From NCBI GenBank assembly GCA_965370415.1, contig CBDUTJ010000007.1:29151-93150 (forward strand): a stretch of DNA of 64,000 nucleotides. The letters run 5' to 3'. The stretch is from JACNIV01 sp965370415. Its GTDB lineage: Bacteria > Cloacimonadota > Cloacimonadia > Cloacimonadales > TCS61. The notes below the pieces were generated by a model. It searched no databases. It was not told where the DNA came from and saw nothing but the letters and a program-made list of their open reading frames with translations. Each line of letters starts with the position of its first letter. The stretch's first letter is position 1. The translations under genes were made by a program, and so were the position numbers. Below are positions 25,547 through 34,300 of the stretch, piece by piece.

Positions 25547-28141
25547 TCAGCTTTTCATCTTTTCCAATCTGTCGATTATTACTTCCACAGCAATAGAATC
25601 CTGAAAGGGTTTAATTTTTTCCAGAAGTGAAATTCCCTTTTCATAATCTTCAGAATAAACAGTTGCCTGAAAGATCACCTGTAAAAGATCTTCATTTGTT
25701 CTGTTGTAATAAACAGCATTCTCAAGGTATTCGAATGCCTTATCTACAAGGTCTTTTTCCAGGTTATGAAATGCTGCTTCCATATAAAGCCGGGAAAGAC
25801 CGAAATAGAATCTATTTTTACTATCAACAAAATCGATAGCTTTGCGCATATATTTTATCGCATTATCATAATCTTTCTGATAATGAGCATACTGAGATGT
25901 TCGCATGAAGGCTGCACCATAATTATTCAGTAATCGTTTCATATTAGTATCTTTGTAGATCGAGTCATCCATAATACCACGGTAGGAATATACGGAGTCG
26001 ATGTTTGTAACCAGTTTTTTCATATTGAATTGATCCTTTCCTTTTGATGCAACCAGGCGATCAACCATTCCTTCGTTTCGCAAATGATCTTCAAAGCCAA
26101 CAGCATCGGGAGCAGTTACAGCAAAATATATCGGACGCTTGCCGTAATTATCTTTTATTATCTGGATAACTGCCAGGTCTTTTACATAAAGAATAGTACC
26201 TTTTTTGAAAACAATAGTGAACACATCGTTCTCATCCACACCTTTGATGGTAAGAGGAGTATCTCTGGGAACCTGTTTTGGATAGAGTACAGACGACGGA
26301 TTTTCCTGACAGAGATCGATATGTTTGTCGGGAATATTGAATTCTACTCCTTCATGGTCACGAAGCTGTTTTATGTACCAGGGAGTGTTTAACAAGCTCA
26401 AGTTTGCTATCGTGATATCTTTTCTTATTCCTTTGCACTGCTCGTTCTTGAAATCCATTGCTTTTTTCAGTATCTTTCTGGTTGTTTCGGTTTGAATGAT
26501 CTTTTGATGCAAGATCGTGCTTTCAATATCTGTAATCGGACCGGATTCGGTAGGTGGAATATATTCTATGGCTGCCGGATCGAAAACAGCCTGGGCATAC
26601 CAAACCGGGAAAGTATCGTTGTCACCATTTGTAAAAATAATAGCGTTTTCTTCCACACTATTCAAGATGTTCTGTCCGTAATCCAGGGCAATATATTCAC
26701 GCGAACGGTCATGAATAAAATAATTTGAAGCTAAATTAAAAACTGGAAGTGCTATCACAATTGCCGCAGCAATATAGGCTAATGTTTTTCCTTTTTTCCT
26801 GAAGAAATCTATCAGAGCAATTGAACCGAATGCCATCCATACAGTCCAGAAATTGTAGGCTGTTGTAAAGAAATAATCCCTGTCACGCACCTCTGCATCA
26901 GATAAGTTTATCACAAAGACCATACCTATAGATACCAGGAACATGAAGGAAAAGAAATAGGCAAAAGAATGTTTGTTCTTTTTAAACTGATAATAAGCAC
27001 CGCCAAAGCCCAGGAAAACAACTATTATATTTGAAATAAATTGAATAAATACACGGGGTGCATTTAACCAGCCGGATATTGTCTCTGCATTAAAGAACTG
27101 CCAACTAAAATAAGTGAAGAACTGCTCCTTCATCTGGTAGAAGAAAGAAGCCCGACGAACAAACATACTGGTTACTCCATATTGACGCCTGAGCACATAA
27201 TCTGTAAAAAGCTTAAGTGTGTGCGGATGACCCTCATTTATAAAGGGTCGGTGAGAAGAACGAATAAACAGGAAGATGTGAGTACTTAAAGCAATAAGAA
27301 TTAAGAGAAGTGCCAGCCACCACACATTTGGAGATATTTTATCTCTAAGATGATATATAAGAATAACAATAACACCGATCGAGAACATATATTTGGAAAG
27401 GTCGGGGATATGAACACTTTTACCTATTCCTATGAAAATAAGATAAACAAATATCAATCCAGCTAAATAAATGAAGAATCTTTTCCAGAAGCTGCCGGTT
27501 AGTATTCCTACTTTCAGATAAGGGTATACTGCAATAAAAAGAACTGCCGGTGCTATCTGCAATGAGGTTTGATGAATGCCAAAACCCAGGAAGAAAATAT
27601 AGATCATCAGAAGCAGGATATTCTGATGTGAAAGATCCTCCGATTTTTCTACCCAGATCATTGTAAGCCAGACGATAAGATTGATAGTAAATGCCAGACC
27701 GGAATACACTTCAGCCTCGATGGCATTATTCCAAAACGTAAAAGAAAAAGCAGTATAAAAAGCAGCTAATAAACCTGCCAAATAAGCGAAATAGGCTTCT
27801 TTTTCATCTTTTATCCACATGGTCACGAATTTTACTGTAAAGAAATAAGTGAACATAACGGCAAAGGAAGAAAGCAATCCGGATAGGAAATTAACTATCT
27901 GAGCATGGGGAATACCAATACCGATAATAGTGAAAAATCTTCCAAACAGAATATAGAATGGATTGCCCGGAGGGTGGGGAACACCCAGAATGCTGCTGCA
28001 GGTTATATATTCTCCTGCATCCCAGAAAGAAAGTGAACGGGCAAATGTCAGATAATAAATGATCAAAGAAAAAGCAAAAACAATTAAACCTATTATCAGG
28101 TTATGTTTTCTATTTACAAATGGTTGTGGTTTTAAATTCAT
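25547..28141 (-). CDS. DUF2723/TMEM260-like polytopic membrane protein with C-terminal TPR region
   Basis: 864 residues, SD TGGAGTTTAA. Starts with the DUF2723 signature: 'IYYLTFARSLSFWDAGEYI' and 'GVPHPPGNPFYILFGRFF', followed by about 11-12 TM helices to ~residue 460. The Asp after 'FW' is at the position used by GT-C glycosyltransferases, and DUF2723 proteins are related to TMEM260-type O-mannosyltransferases. The remaining ~400 residues are extracytoplasmic, with 'IIFTNGDNDTFPVWYAQ' and TPR-like helices ('AHYQKDYDNAIKYMRKAIDF', 'DKAFEYLENAVYYNRTNED'). A protein O-glycosyltransferase role is inference from the family. Confidence 0.85.
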   Translation of the reverse strand: MNLKPQPFVNRKHNLIIGLIVFAFSLIIYYLTFARSLSFWDAGEYITCSSILGVPHPPGNPFYILFGRFFTIIGIGIPHAQIVNFLSGLLSSFAVMFTYFFTVKFVTMWIKDEKEAYFAYLAGLLAAFYTAFSFTFWNNAIEAEVYSGLAFTINLIVWLTMIWVEKSEDLSHQNILLLMIYIFFLGFGIHQTSLQIAPAVLFIAVYPYLKVGILTGSFWKRFFIYLAGLIFVYLIFIGIGKSVHIPDLSKYMFSIGVIVILIYHLRDKISPNVWWLALLLILIALSTHIFLFIRSSHRPFINEGHPHTLKLFTDYVLRRQYGVTSMFVRRASFFYQMKEQFFTYFSWQFFNAETISGWLNAPRVFIQFISNIIVVFLGFGGAYYQFKKNKHSFAYFFSFMFLVSIGMVFVINLSDAEVRDRDYFFTTAYNFWTVWMAFGSIALIDFFRKKGKTLAYIAAAIVIALPVFNLASNYFIHDRSREYIALDYGQNILNSVEENAIIFTNGDNDTFPVWYAQAVFDPAAIEYIPPTESGPITDIESTILHQKIIQTETTRKILKKAMDFKNEQCKGIRKDITIANLSLLNTPWYIKQLRDHEGVEFNIPDKHIDLCQENPSSVLYPKQVPRDTPLTIKGVDENDVFTIVFKKGTILYVKDLAVIQIIKDNYGKRPIYFAVTAPDAVGFEDHLRNEGMVDRLVASKGKDQFNMKKLVTNIDSVYSYRGIMDDSIYKDTNMKRLLNNYGAAFMRTSQYAHYQKDYDNAIKYMRKAIDFVDSKNRFYFGLSRLYMEAAFHNLEKDLVDKAFEYLENAVYYNRTNEDLLQVIFQATVYSEDYEKGISLLEKIKPFQDSIAVEVIIDRLEKMKS

Positions 28142-28407
28142 TTAAACTCCATTTTTTTTAAATTTGAAGAGAACTTGTTTCAGTTTCATTTCACGTCAAG
28201 AAATTTAATAATAACTTTTGTATAATTAAAATAAGCGGCATTTTGTCACAGTCTGTCCGATTTTGTCCCAATTAATTTTGTAAAAATTTAGTTTTTTTTC
28301 AGATATTATATAAAATAAAATTCCAAATAATAAACGTTTAAGTTGTTTGCGATTTTTGGCATAAGATTTGGAATATAGTTTGCACTATTAAATTAATAGA
28401 GGATAAT
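28142..28407. other. Intergenic region upstream of the small orphan gene
   Basis: 266 bp, very AT-rich, between divergent genes. Two direct repeats ATTTTGTC occur at about 28242 and 28260 (in ATTTTGTCACAGTC and ATTTTGTCCC), a possible activator site. The sigma-54-like element at 28356-28372 is described separately. No RNA gene is recognised. Confidence 0.35.
28356..28372 (+). promoter_or_regulatory. Sigma-54-like promoter candidate
   Basis: TTGGCATAAGATTTGGA has the GG dinucleotide of the -24 box followed, after exactly 10 bases, by GG where the -12 box should have GC. It lies about 35 bp before the ATG at 28408. The mismatch at a nearly invariant base keeps confidence low; TATAGT at 28374-28379 could instead be a sigma-70 -10 box. 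Confidence 0.25.
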
Positions 28408-28596
28408 ATGAAAAATGATGTGAAAGAATTTGAATTAAATAATTCTTTTGAATTTGCCATTGAAACTGCTTTCAGAAAATATTATGAACGATGCACAGGA
28501 AAAGAGCTTGATCACCTGAACGATAAACAGATATTATTGTTGCTTAATGCAATCTATTCCAACAATTTCTTGAAATTCCTCTATTGTCATTTGTAG
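28408..28596 (+). CDS. Small hypothetical protein
   Basis: 62 residues, start supported by AGAGGATAAT just upstream. The sequence (MKNDVKEFELNNSFEF... ending NFLKFLYCHL) is amphipathic and helical with no signal peptide or metal motif. I recognise no family. It is followed by ~145 bp, then the broken ORF and the sensor kinase on the same strand. Its own upstream region has promoter-like features, so it is more likely a real small gene than chance, but evidence is limited to RBS, codon use and position. Confidence 0.45.
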   Translation: MKNDVKEFELNNSFEFAIETAFRKYYERCTGKELDHLNDKQILLLLNAIYSNNFLKFLYCHL

Positions 28597-28740
28597 AAAA
28601 AACGACTATTAAATAAAAACTTTCTTTACAAAATTTCCATTATTATTAGAAACTTGACCTGTATATAAATCATTCAATTTTTATGGGGGCAGGAAATGGA
28701 AATGAACTCACAACTCGCAACCCGTTATTAGGAGATAAAA

Positions 28741-28857
28741 ATGAAAAATTCTGCTATAATTAATGAACAACTCTTAAAAAAGGTAGATTTTTAAAAAGCT
28801 AAAATTGATGAATTGGAAAAATCTGAAACCGGGAATAAGGGGGAGGATGAGTCATGA
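28741..28857 (+). pseudogene. Broken short leader ORF upstream of sensor kinase (in-frame stop)
   Basis: An ATG at 28741 follows a strong SD (TTAGGAGATAAAA) and reads MKNSAIINEQLLKKVDF, then TAA at 28792-28794. In the same frame reading continues KAKIDELEKSETGNKG to a TGA at 28855-28857 that overlaps the kinase start (ATGA at 28854). The text on both sides of the stop forms one coiled coil of the kind found at the start of signalling proteins (L-to-stop needs one base, TTA to TAA). It could be a degraded N-terminus, or a 17-residue leader peptide coupled to the kinase. Confidence 0.45.
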
Positions 28858-30626
28858 AGACTGAGTACAAAGTATTTGCTGTTTCGGTTATGTCTGGGCT
28901 GTTATTTTGGATATTTGATGCTGTCTTAGATCATCTCTTTTTCTTTAGAGGTACAATGCTGGAGTTGCTGATCACCGATGTATCCTCTCATGAAATCTAT
29001 ATACGATTATCAGTGATTGCTTTTTTCCTAATATTTGGCACTATTATATCAAGGGTCATCACCAAGCGCAAGCAGGCTGAGAAAAAAATAGAACATCTCA
29101 ATCTTGTTTTGCGCGCAATCCGCAAAGTAAACCAGCTTATCACAAAAGAAAAAGATCGTGGCAAACTTATAAAGAGCGTTTGCGAAAATTTAATTGAAAC
29201 ACGAGGTTATTATAATGCCTGGATTGCTTTGTTGGATGATTCAGGAAAATATCTTACTTCTGCTGAGTCTGTTTTTGGTAAAGAATTTTCACTTTTGATC
29301 GAGCTTATGAAAAGCGGTAAGATAACAGCTTGCGGAAAAAATGCTTTAAAGAAATCAGATGTAGTTATAACAGAAATTCCGCTTGAAGCATGTAAAGATT
29401 GTCCACTTTCCGTGAATTATGCAGGCAGATCTGGAATGACAATTCGGCTGGAATATGAAGGAATAATTTATGGTATTATTTCTGTTTCAATTCCAAAAAA
29501 GTTCGTAAAAGATAAAGAAGAACATAGTCTATTTAAAGAAGTTGCGGAAGATATTGCTTTTGCACTATATAACATAGAGGCTGAAACCGAGCATAAGAAA
29601 GCGGAGAAATCACTACGGAAAAGTGAATATGAAAGAACTTTGGTTCTGGATAATATGACCGAACTTATAGTATTTAGAAATAAAAATATGGAAACTATCT
29701 GGGGTAGCAAAGCTGTTTCGGAATTTTTAGAAATCACACCAGAAGAAAATATTGGTCGAGTTTGTTATAAAGCAAGATATAATAGAAATACACCATGTCC
29801 TGATTGTAAAGTGGTTCAGGTTCTTAAAACAGGAAATCCTAGTCAATACGAAGCTACCTCACCTGATGGTAAATATTGGGATGTAAGATGTAATCCGGTT
29901 CGCAATGAATCCGGGGAAATTATCGGTACAATAGAAGTGTCTACGGATATCACCGAGCGTAAGCAAGCAGAGGAACAAATAAAGAAAGACCTGGAAATAA
30001 AAAGCATTCTGCTGCAGGAAGTTCACCATCGTGTAAAAAATAATATGCAGATAATTTCCAGCCTGCTCAAATTGCAATCTGCACACATCAAAGATAAAAG
30101 AGCTTTAGAGCTTTTCCAAAACAGTCGAGATCGTGTAAAAACAATGGCACTCATCCACGATGCTTTGTATCGTTCCCAAGATCTATCTAATATTGATTTT
30201 GCAGATTATGTAAGAAAATTGACTACACAAATATTTATTTCTTATGGAGTCAATTCCAATTTAATTAAGTTTAAGATAAATATAAAAGATGTTTTATTGG
30301 ATATTAACACAGCAATTCCCTGTGGTCTTATTATTAACGAGCTTATCAGTAATTCACTTAAATATGCTTTTCCAAACGGAAAAGGAGAGATCAGCATTAG
30401 TTTTACTTATAAAAACCAGGTTAATACATTATGTGTGAAAGATAATGGAATAGGTTTTCCTAAAAAAATTGACCTGGAAAATTCTCCAACATTAGGATTG
30501 TTACTGGTAAATTCATTAACCAAACAACTCGATGGTACACTTAAATTGGGAAAAGTAAAGGGAACTTCTTTTAAAATTACATTTAAGAAAGTAGAACTTA
30601 AAACTTACGGGAAGGTAGAATCGTAG
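28854..30626 (+). CDS. Membrane sensor histidine kinase: GAF-PAS-HisKA_2-HATPase
   Basis: 590 residues, SD GGGGGAGG eight bases before the ATG. Two TM helices (~8-30, 50-68), GAF-like domain (~85-245), PAS domain (~258-370) ending 'GTIEVSTDITERKQAEEQI', HisKA_2 dimerisation domain with phosphoacceptor His in 'LLQEVHHRVKNNMQIISSLL' (H391/H392), and a HATPase_c domain with 'GLIINELISNSLKYAFP' (N box) and 'VKDNGIGFP' (G1). The PAS domain carries Cys304, Cys315, Cys318 and Cys346, including a CPDC pair. The HK class pairs with stand-alone receivers; no response regulator is adjacent. Confidence 0.9.
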   Translation: MKTEYKVFAVSVMSGLLFWIFDAVLDHLFFFRGTMLELLITDVSSHEIYIRLSVIAFFLIFGTIISRVITKRKQAEKKIEHLNLVLRAIRKVNQLITKEKDRGKLIKSVCENLIETRGYYNAWIALLDDSGKYLTSAESVFGKEFSLLIELMKSGKITACGKNALKKSDVVITEIPLEACKDCPLSVNYAGRSGMTIRLEYEGIIYGIISVSIPKKFVKDKEEHSLFKEVAEDIAFALYNIEAETEHKKAEKSLRKSEYERTLVLDNMTELIVFRNKNMETIWGSKAVSEFLEITPEENIGRVCYKARYNRNTPCPDCKVVQVLKTGNPSQYEATSPDGKYWDVRCNPVRNESGEIIGTIEVSTDITERKQAEEQIKKDLEIKSILLQEVHHRVKNNMQIISSLLKLQSAHIKDKRALELFQNSRDRVKTMALIHDALYRSQDLSNIDFADYVRKLTTQIFISYGVNSNLIKFKINIKDVLLDINTAIPCGLIINELISNSLKYAFPNGKGEISISFTYKNQVNTLCVKDNGIGFPKKIDLENSPTLGLLLVNSLTKQLDGTLKLGKVKGTSFKITFKKVELKTYGKVES

Positions 30627-31023
30627 GGTGATTGATAACACACCAAATCTTTTAAACTAAATTATTTAATCAAGAAATTTTGTCTTTCTGAGGAATTCTT
30701 GCAAAGGCATTCGACGACGTGTCCCGTCGTAGCCTTGGCGAAGACGGAAGAATCTATTAAAGAATGAGGCCCTTCGAGGGTTTGAAAGATTAGAATCTCT
30801 CAGGGAGACAATAAATCTTAGGATGGAAGCTAACCTTGTGGTTTAAATATTGTTAAATGATTGTAGTTCCTTCTCCCGCCTGTTCTCCGTAGCACTATGA
30901 AGGATGAATGGGAGAAGGTGTCCCGAATACTTTCAGGGCGGATGAGGGCATAACTAACAAAGCTCAGCTTTGCGTATAATTGCGTTCCCAAAGAGACATT
31001 GGGAACGAGGGTCTGTAATGTTA
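30627..31023. repeat. Repeat-filled intergenic region
   Basis: About 400 bp between the convergent kinase and clpX genes, made of several dispersed-repeat types: TGTCTTTCTGAGGAATTCTT...GGCATTCGACGA (30681-30717), matched in inverted orientation at 63336-63372; a block with CCGTCGTAGCCTTGGCGAAGACGG (~30724-30751); CCTTCTCCC (30869-30877) paired with GGGAGAAGG (30910-30918); and a perfect hairpin CGTTCCCAA...TTGGGAACG (30984-31008) that may terminate transcription. No ORF is credible. These look like non-autonomous intergenic elements. Confidence 0.6.
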
Positions 31024-32259
31024 TTAGGCCGTCCTATCTTTTGCATTAGCATAATAAGAAAAGGTGGGATCGCTTTTTCCCAGCACTACATCCCGTGAGA
31101 TAAGGCATTCTTTTATATTGTTCATTTCCGGAATATTGTACATTATATCCAGCATGAATTTTTCCATTATAGCTCTAAGCCCGCGTGCCCCTATATTCTG
31201 TTGAAGGGCTGTATGTGCTATCTCTTTCAAAGCATCGATACCGAAATCGAGCGTAACGCCTTCTATGTCGAACAGTTTTTTATATTGTTTGCAAATGGCA
31301 TTTTTGGGTTTTGTAAGTATCTCTATTAATGCATCTTCATCCAGTTCATGCAAAGAGCTCACTACCGGCATTCTACCCACTAATTCCGGTATAATACCGA
31401 ATTTTATCATATCATCGGGAATGACCTTTTCAAAGATATTCTTGTCTTCATCCTCTTTGGAAATGATATCTGCATCGAAACCTACGGTCTTTTGCTGTAA
31501 CCTGGTCTGGATTATTTTTTCAAGTCCAAAGAAAGCTCCGCCGGTGATAAAGAGAATGTTCTTTGTATCCATTTCGATGAATTCCTGCTGTGGATGTTTA
31601 CGTCCTCCCTTGGGCGGGATATTCACTTTTGCGCCTTCCAGTATTTTAAGAAGCGCCTGCTGTACACCTTCACCGGATACATCTCTGGTTATCGAGGGAG
31701 TCTCCGATTTACGTGCTATCTTATCCAGCTCATCGATATAGATTATTCCTTTTTCGGCTTTATCCACATCATAGTTGGCATTTTGCAATAGACGAACAAG
31801 AATATTTTCTACATCTTCGCCCACATAACCTGCTTCGGTAAGTGTGGTGGCATCGGCAATAGCAAAAGGAACCTTGAGGATATGAGCCAGTGTTTGAGCG
31901 ATGAGGGTCTTGCCGGAACCTGTAGGTCCGATCATCAGGATATTACTCTTCTCGATCTCTACTTCGTCGTCCGGTTTCTGCTTGAAGATTCTTTTATAAT
32001 GGTTGTAAACTGCAACGGCGATGACCTGTTTTGCTGATTCCTGTCCAATTACATATTGATTTAGCTGCTGATGTATTTCACGCGGAGTGGGAAGTGTAAA
32101 ACTATCCATTTCTTTCTTGAGAAATTCCGATTCTATAATTGTGGAACACATCGTAATGCATTCGTCACAGATATTACCATTTATACCTTTGATAAGATAG
32201 TTGGTTTCCGCTTCGCTTCTGCCGCAAAAGGAACAGTGGTTTACTCTGCTTTCTTCCAC
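31024..32259 (-). CDS. clpX: ATP-dependent Clp protease ATP-binding subunit ClpX
   Basis: 411 residues, SD AAAGGAGAATA directly after the clpP stop. AAA+ unfoldase that feeds substrates to ClpP. Zinc-binding N-domain C-x2-C...C-x2-C ('CSFCGR', 'ICDECITMC'), Walker A 'GPTGSGKTLIAQ', Walker B 'IIYIDELDKIA', pore loop 'AGYVGEDVEN', sensor/RKH region, and 'IGARGLRAIMEKFMLDIMY' near the C-terminus. Last gene of the tig-clpP-clpX run, the classical order. Confidence 0.96.
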   Translation of the reverse strand: MEESRVNHCSFCGRSEAETNYLIKGINGNICDECITMCSTIIESEFLKKEMDSFTLPTPREIHQQLNQYVIGQESAKQVIAVAVYNHYKRIFKQKPDDEVEIEKSNILMIGPTGSGKTLIAQTLAHILKVPFAIADATTLTEAGYVGEDVENILVRLLQNANYDVDKAEKGIIYIDELDKIARKSETPSITRDVSGEGVQQALLKILEGAKVNIPPKGGRKHPQQEFIEMDTKNILFITGGAFFGLEKIIQTRLQQKTVGFDADIISKEDEDKNIFEKVIPDDMIKFGIIPELVGRMPVVSSLHELDEDALIEILTKPKNAICKQYKKLFDIEGVTLDFGIDALKEIAHTALQQNIGARGLRAIMEKFMLDIMYNIPEMNNIKECLISRDVVLGKSDPTFSYYANAKDRTA

Positions 32260-32260
32260 A

Positions 32261-32875
32261 TTATTCTCCTTTTTTTTCTTGTTTTATAGATTCCTTTCGA
32301 GATTCGATGACTTCATCGATAAGTCCGTATTCTTTTGCTTCTATTGCACTCATAAAGAAATTCCTGTCTGAGTCTGCTGCTATCTTTTTAAGGGATTGTT
32401 TTGTATGTTTTTGCAAAAGGATATTCAATTTATGTTTCAGGAGCAAAATTTCTTTTGTTTGAATTTCGATATCTGAAGCTTGTCCCTGTACACCACCCAG
32501 CGGTTGATGTATCATTATTCTGCTGTTGGGAAGTGTAAAACGTTTATTTTCGGCACCTGCTGTAAGAAGAAATGCACCCATGCTCAAAGCCTGCCCGATG
32601 CAGATTGTACTTACATCCGGGCGTATATATTGCATTGTATCATATATTGCCAAACCTGCATAAACCGACCCTCCCTGACTGTTTATGTACATATAAATAT
32701 CTTTGTCGGGGTCTTCGGCTTCCAAGTGAAGAAGTTGGGCAATAACAACATTGGCAACGGTATCATCGATAATAGAACCCAAAAAAACGATTCTGTCTTT
32801 TAAAAGACGTGAATAAATATCATAAGCCCGTTCTGTTCTGCCATCTTGCTCAACAACTATGGGAATGTAAGCCAT
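32261..32875 (-). CDS. clpP: ATP-dependent Clp protease proteolytic subunit ClpP
   Basis: 204 residues, 'MAYIPIVVEQDGRTERAYDI' start. Serine peptidase forming the double-heptamer chamber. Nucleophile Ser in 'CIGQALSMGAFLLTAG', His in 'SRIMIHQPLGG', and the Asp of the triad in the C-terminal region ('AADSDRNFFMSAIEAKEYGLID'). Start lies one base past the tig stop region, and the ClpX start follows within 2 bp of its stop, so the three are tightly cotranscribed. Confidence 0.96.
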   Translation of the reverse strand: MAYIPIVVEQDGRTERAYDIYSRLLKDRIVFLGSIIDDTVANVVIAQLLHLEAEDPDKDIYMYINSQGGSVYAGLAIYDTMQYIRPDVSTICIGQALSMGAFLLTAGAENKRFTLPNSRIMIHQPLGGVQGQASDIEIQTKEILLLKHKLNILLQKHTKQSLKKIAADSDRNFFMSAIEAKEYGLIDEVIESRKESIKQEKKGE

Positions 32876-34174
32876 TTATTTCTCCTTTTCATTTTCTGAA
32901 ACTTTAGTTTTTTTTACTGCCTTTTCTTTTGGATAAGGAACAAATTTCGATTTCATTTCCAGCAGATCCAGTAATTTCTTTTCTTCTGCCGCATATATAA
33001 AATCATCACTCTCGAGCTGTTTTTTATACATTTCTTTGTATTTGTCAAGTTCCATCTTCAGATTTTCAGCAGATTCCTTGATAATTTCTTCTTTATCTTC
33101 GGTAGTTATTTCTACTTTTTCTATCTTTTTCAGTTCGTCCAGGATGAAGTGACTTTTAAGATTATATTCGGCCATTCCCAAATACATAGGAATAATTTTC
33201 TCCAATTCCATTTTGTAGGCATCAACATAAGGTTTTGCCATATTCTCGGCGTAATTTTTTATCATGGAAGGAGGAACTTCAAAAGGATTTTCTTCGATAA
33301 GTTTGGTTATAATAGCATTGTGTTTTCTTTCTGCATTTTCCTTTTTGAGTCTGGTTTTAAGTTCTTCGCTAACTTTCTCTCTCAGATCGGTGAGTGAATC
33401 GTACTCCAGATCTTTGGCAAAGTCATCGTTCAATTCGGGTAATTCCTTCCTTTTGATCGATATCACTTTTACCAGGAAATCCCTGTCTTTCAGATCAGAG
33501 CTGATCTCGTTATCGCTACTATCCTGCGATTTGGTGAAAAGTTTTGTTTTAACTTCGTCTTCCGCTTTAACGCCGGTAAGTTTCTCATTGAAAGGCTTTG
33601 AATAGGAATTTGTCCCTAATGTAAACTCTCTTTCGATCTCTTTTGTAACTACGTCATTATCATCCAGAAATTTGATGGTAGCTTTAATGATATCACCTTC
33701 TTCAGAAGCATCAGGAGTAATTTCATTTGCCATCCTTAGCCGGAAATCTTCGATAGTAGCATCTATCATATCTTTTTTGAATTTTGTTTCTTCGTAAGGA
33801 ATTTTCAATCCTTTGTATTTCTCTACTTTAATATCGGGCATCATTTCATATTTAAAAGTTGCTTTCAGGTCTTTTCCTTTTTCCCATTCAACGTTGATAG
33901 CTTCACCCTGATTCACAGGCTTTATTTTTTTTTCATCGATCGCAGCTTTGTAATAGTCACCTAGTTTTTGATTAAAAAATTCTTCTTTGGCATGTTCACC
34001 ATAATTTCTTTCGATCATGGCAACAGGGGCTTTACCTTTACGGAAGCCGGGCATAGCAACATAATTCTTAAATTTTTGTAATACCTTATTGTACTCTTTT
34101 AATGCTTCCTCTGCATCGATAGTAATATTTAATTCTTTGATGCTTTCGCTAATATCTTTGATCTCGATTTTCAC
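32876..34174 (-). CDS. tig: Trigger factor
   Basis: 432 residues. Ribosome-bound chaperone and prolyl isomerase. The N-terminal ribosome-binding loop shows the signature 'MPGFRKGKAP' (family GFRxGxxP) at ~residue 40. The FKBP-like middle domain (~150-240, 'EEGDIIKATIKFLDDND', 'FTLGTNSYSKPFNEKLTG') is degenerate in length and may lack strong isomerase activity. The C-terminal helical chaperone arms follow (~255-410). First of tig-clpP-clpX, starting 29 bp after the tRNA-Leu on the same strand. Confidence 0.94.
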   Translation of the reverse strand: MKIEIKDISESIKELNITIDAEEALKEYNKVLQKFKNYVAMPGFRKGKAPVAMIERNYGEHAKEEFFNQKLGDYYKAAIDEKKIKPVNQGEAINVEWEKGKDLKATFKYEMMPDIKVEKYKGLKIPYEETKFKKDMIDATIEDFRLRMANEITPDASEEGDIIKATIKFLDDNDVVTKEIEREFTLGTNSYSKPFNEKLTGVKAEDEVKTKLFTKSQDSSDNEISSDLKDRDFLVKVISIKRKELPELNDDFAKDLEYDSLTDLREKVSEELKTRLKKENAERKHNAIITKLIEENPFEVPPSMIKNYAENMAKPYVDAYKMELEKIIPMYLGMAEYNLKSHFILDELKKIEKVEITTEDKEEIIKESAENLKMELDKYKEMYKKQLESDDFIYAAEEKKLLDLLEMKSKFVPYPKEKAVKKTKVSENEKEK

Positions 34175-34203
34175 TGATTCTCCTTTTGTGAATTAATGCA
34201 GGA

Positions 34204-34290
34204 TGGTGCGAAAGAGGGGACTCGAACCCCTACAGGATCTCTCCCACTGGATCCTAAATCCAGCGCGTCTACCAACTCCGCCACTTTCGC
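34204..34290 (-). tRNA. tRNA-Leu (anticodon UAG)
   Basis: 87 nt including an encoded CCA. The acceptor stem GCGAAAG pairs with CTTTCGC, with discriminator A. D-arm GGCGGAGTTGGTAGACGC, anticodon stem-loop CTGGA-TTTAGGA-TCCAG (anticodon TAG), a long variable arm (GTGGGAGAGATCCTGT region) as expected for class II Leu, and the T arm GGGG-TTCGAGT-CCCC. It lies 10 bp after the TPR gene stop and 29 bp before tig on the same strand. Confidence 0.95.
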
Positions 34291-34300
34291 ACTAAATAAA

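Noticed and set aside
31265..31741. 158-codon plus-strand frame in clpX
   Set aside because: Antisense shadow of a strongly conserved AAA+ domain.
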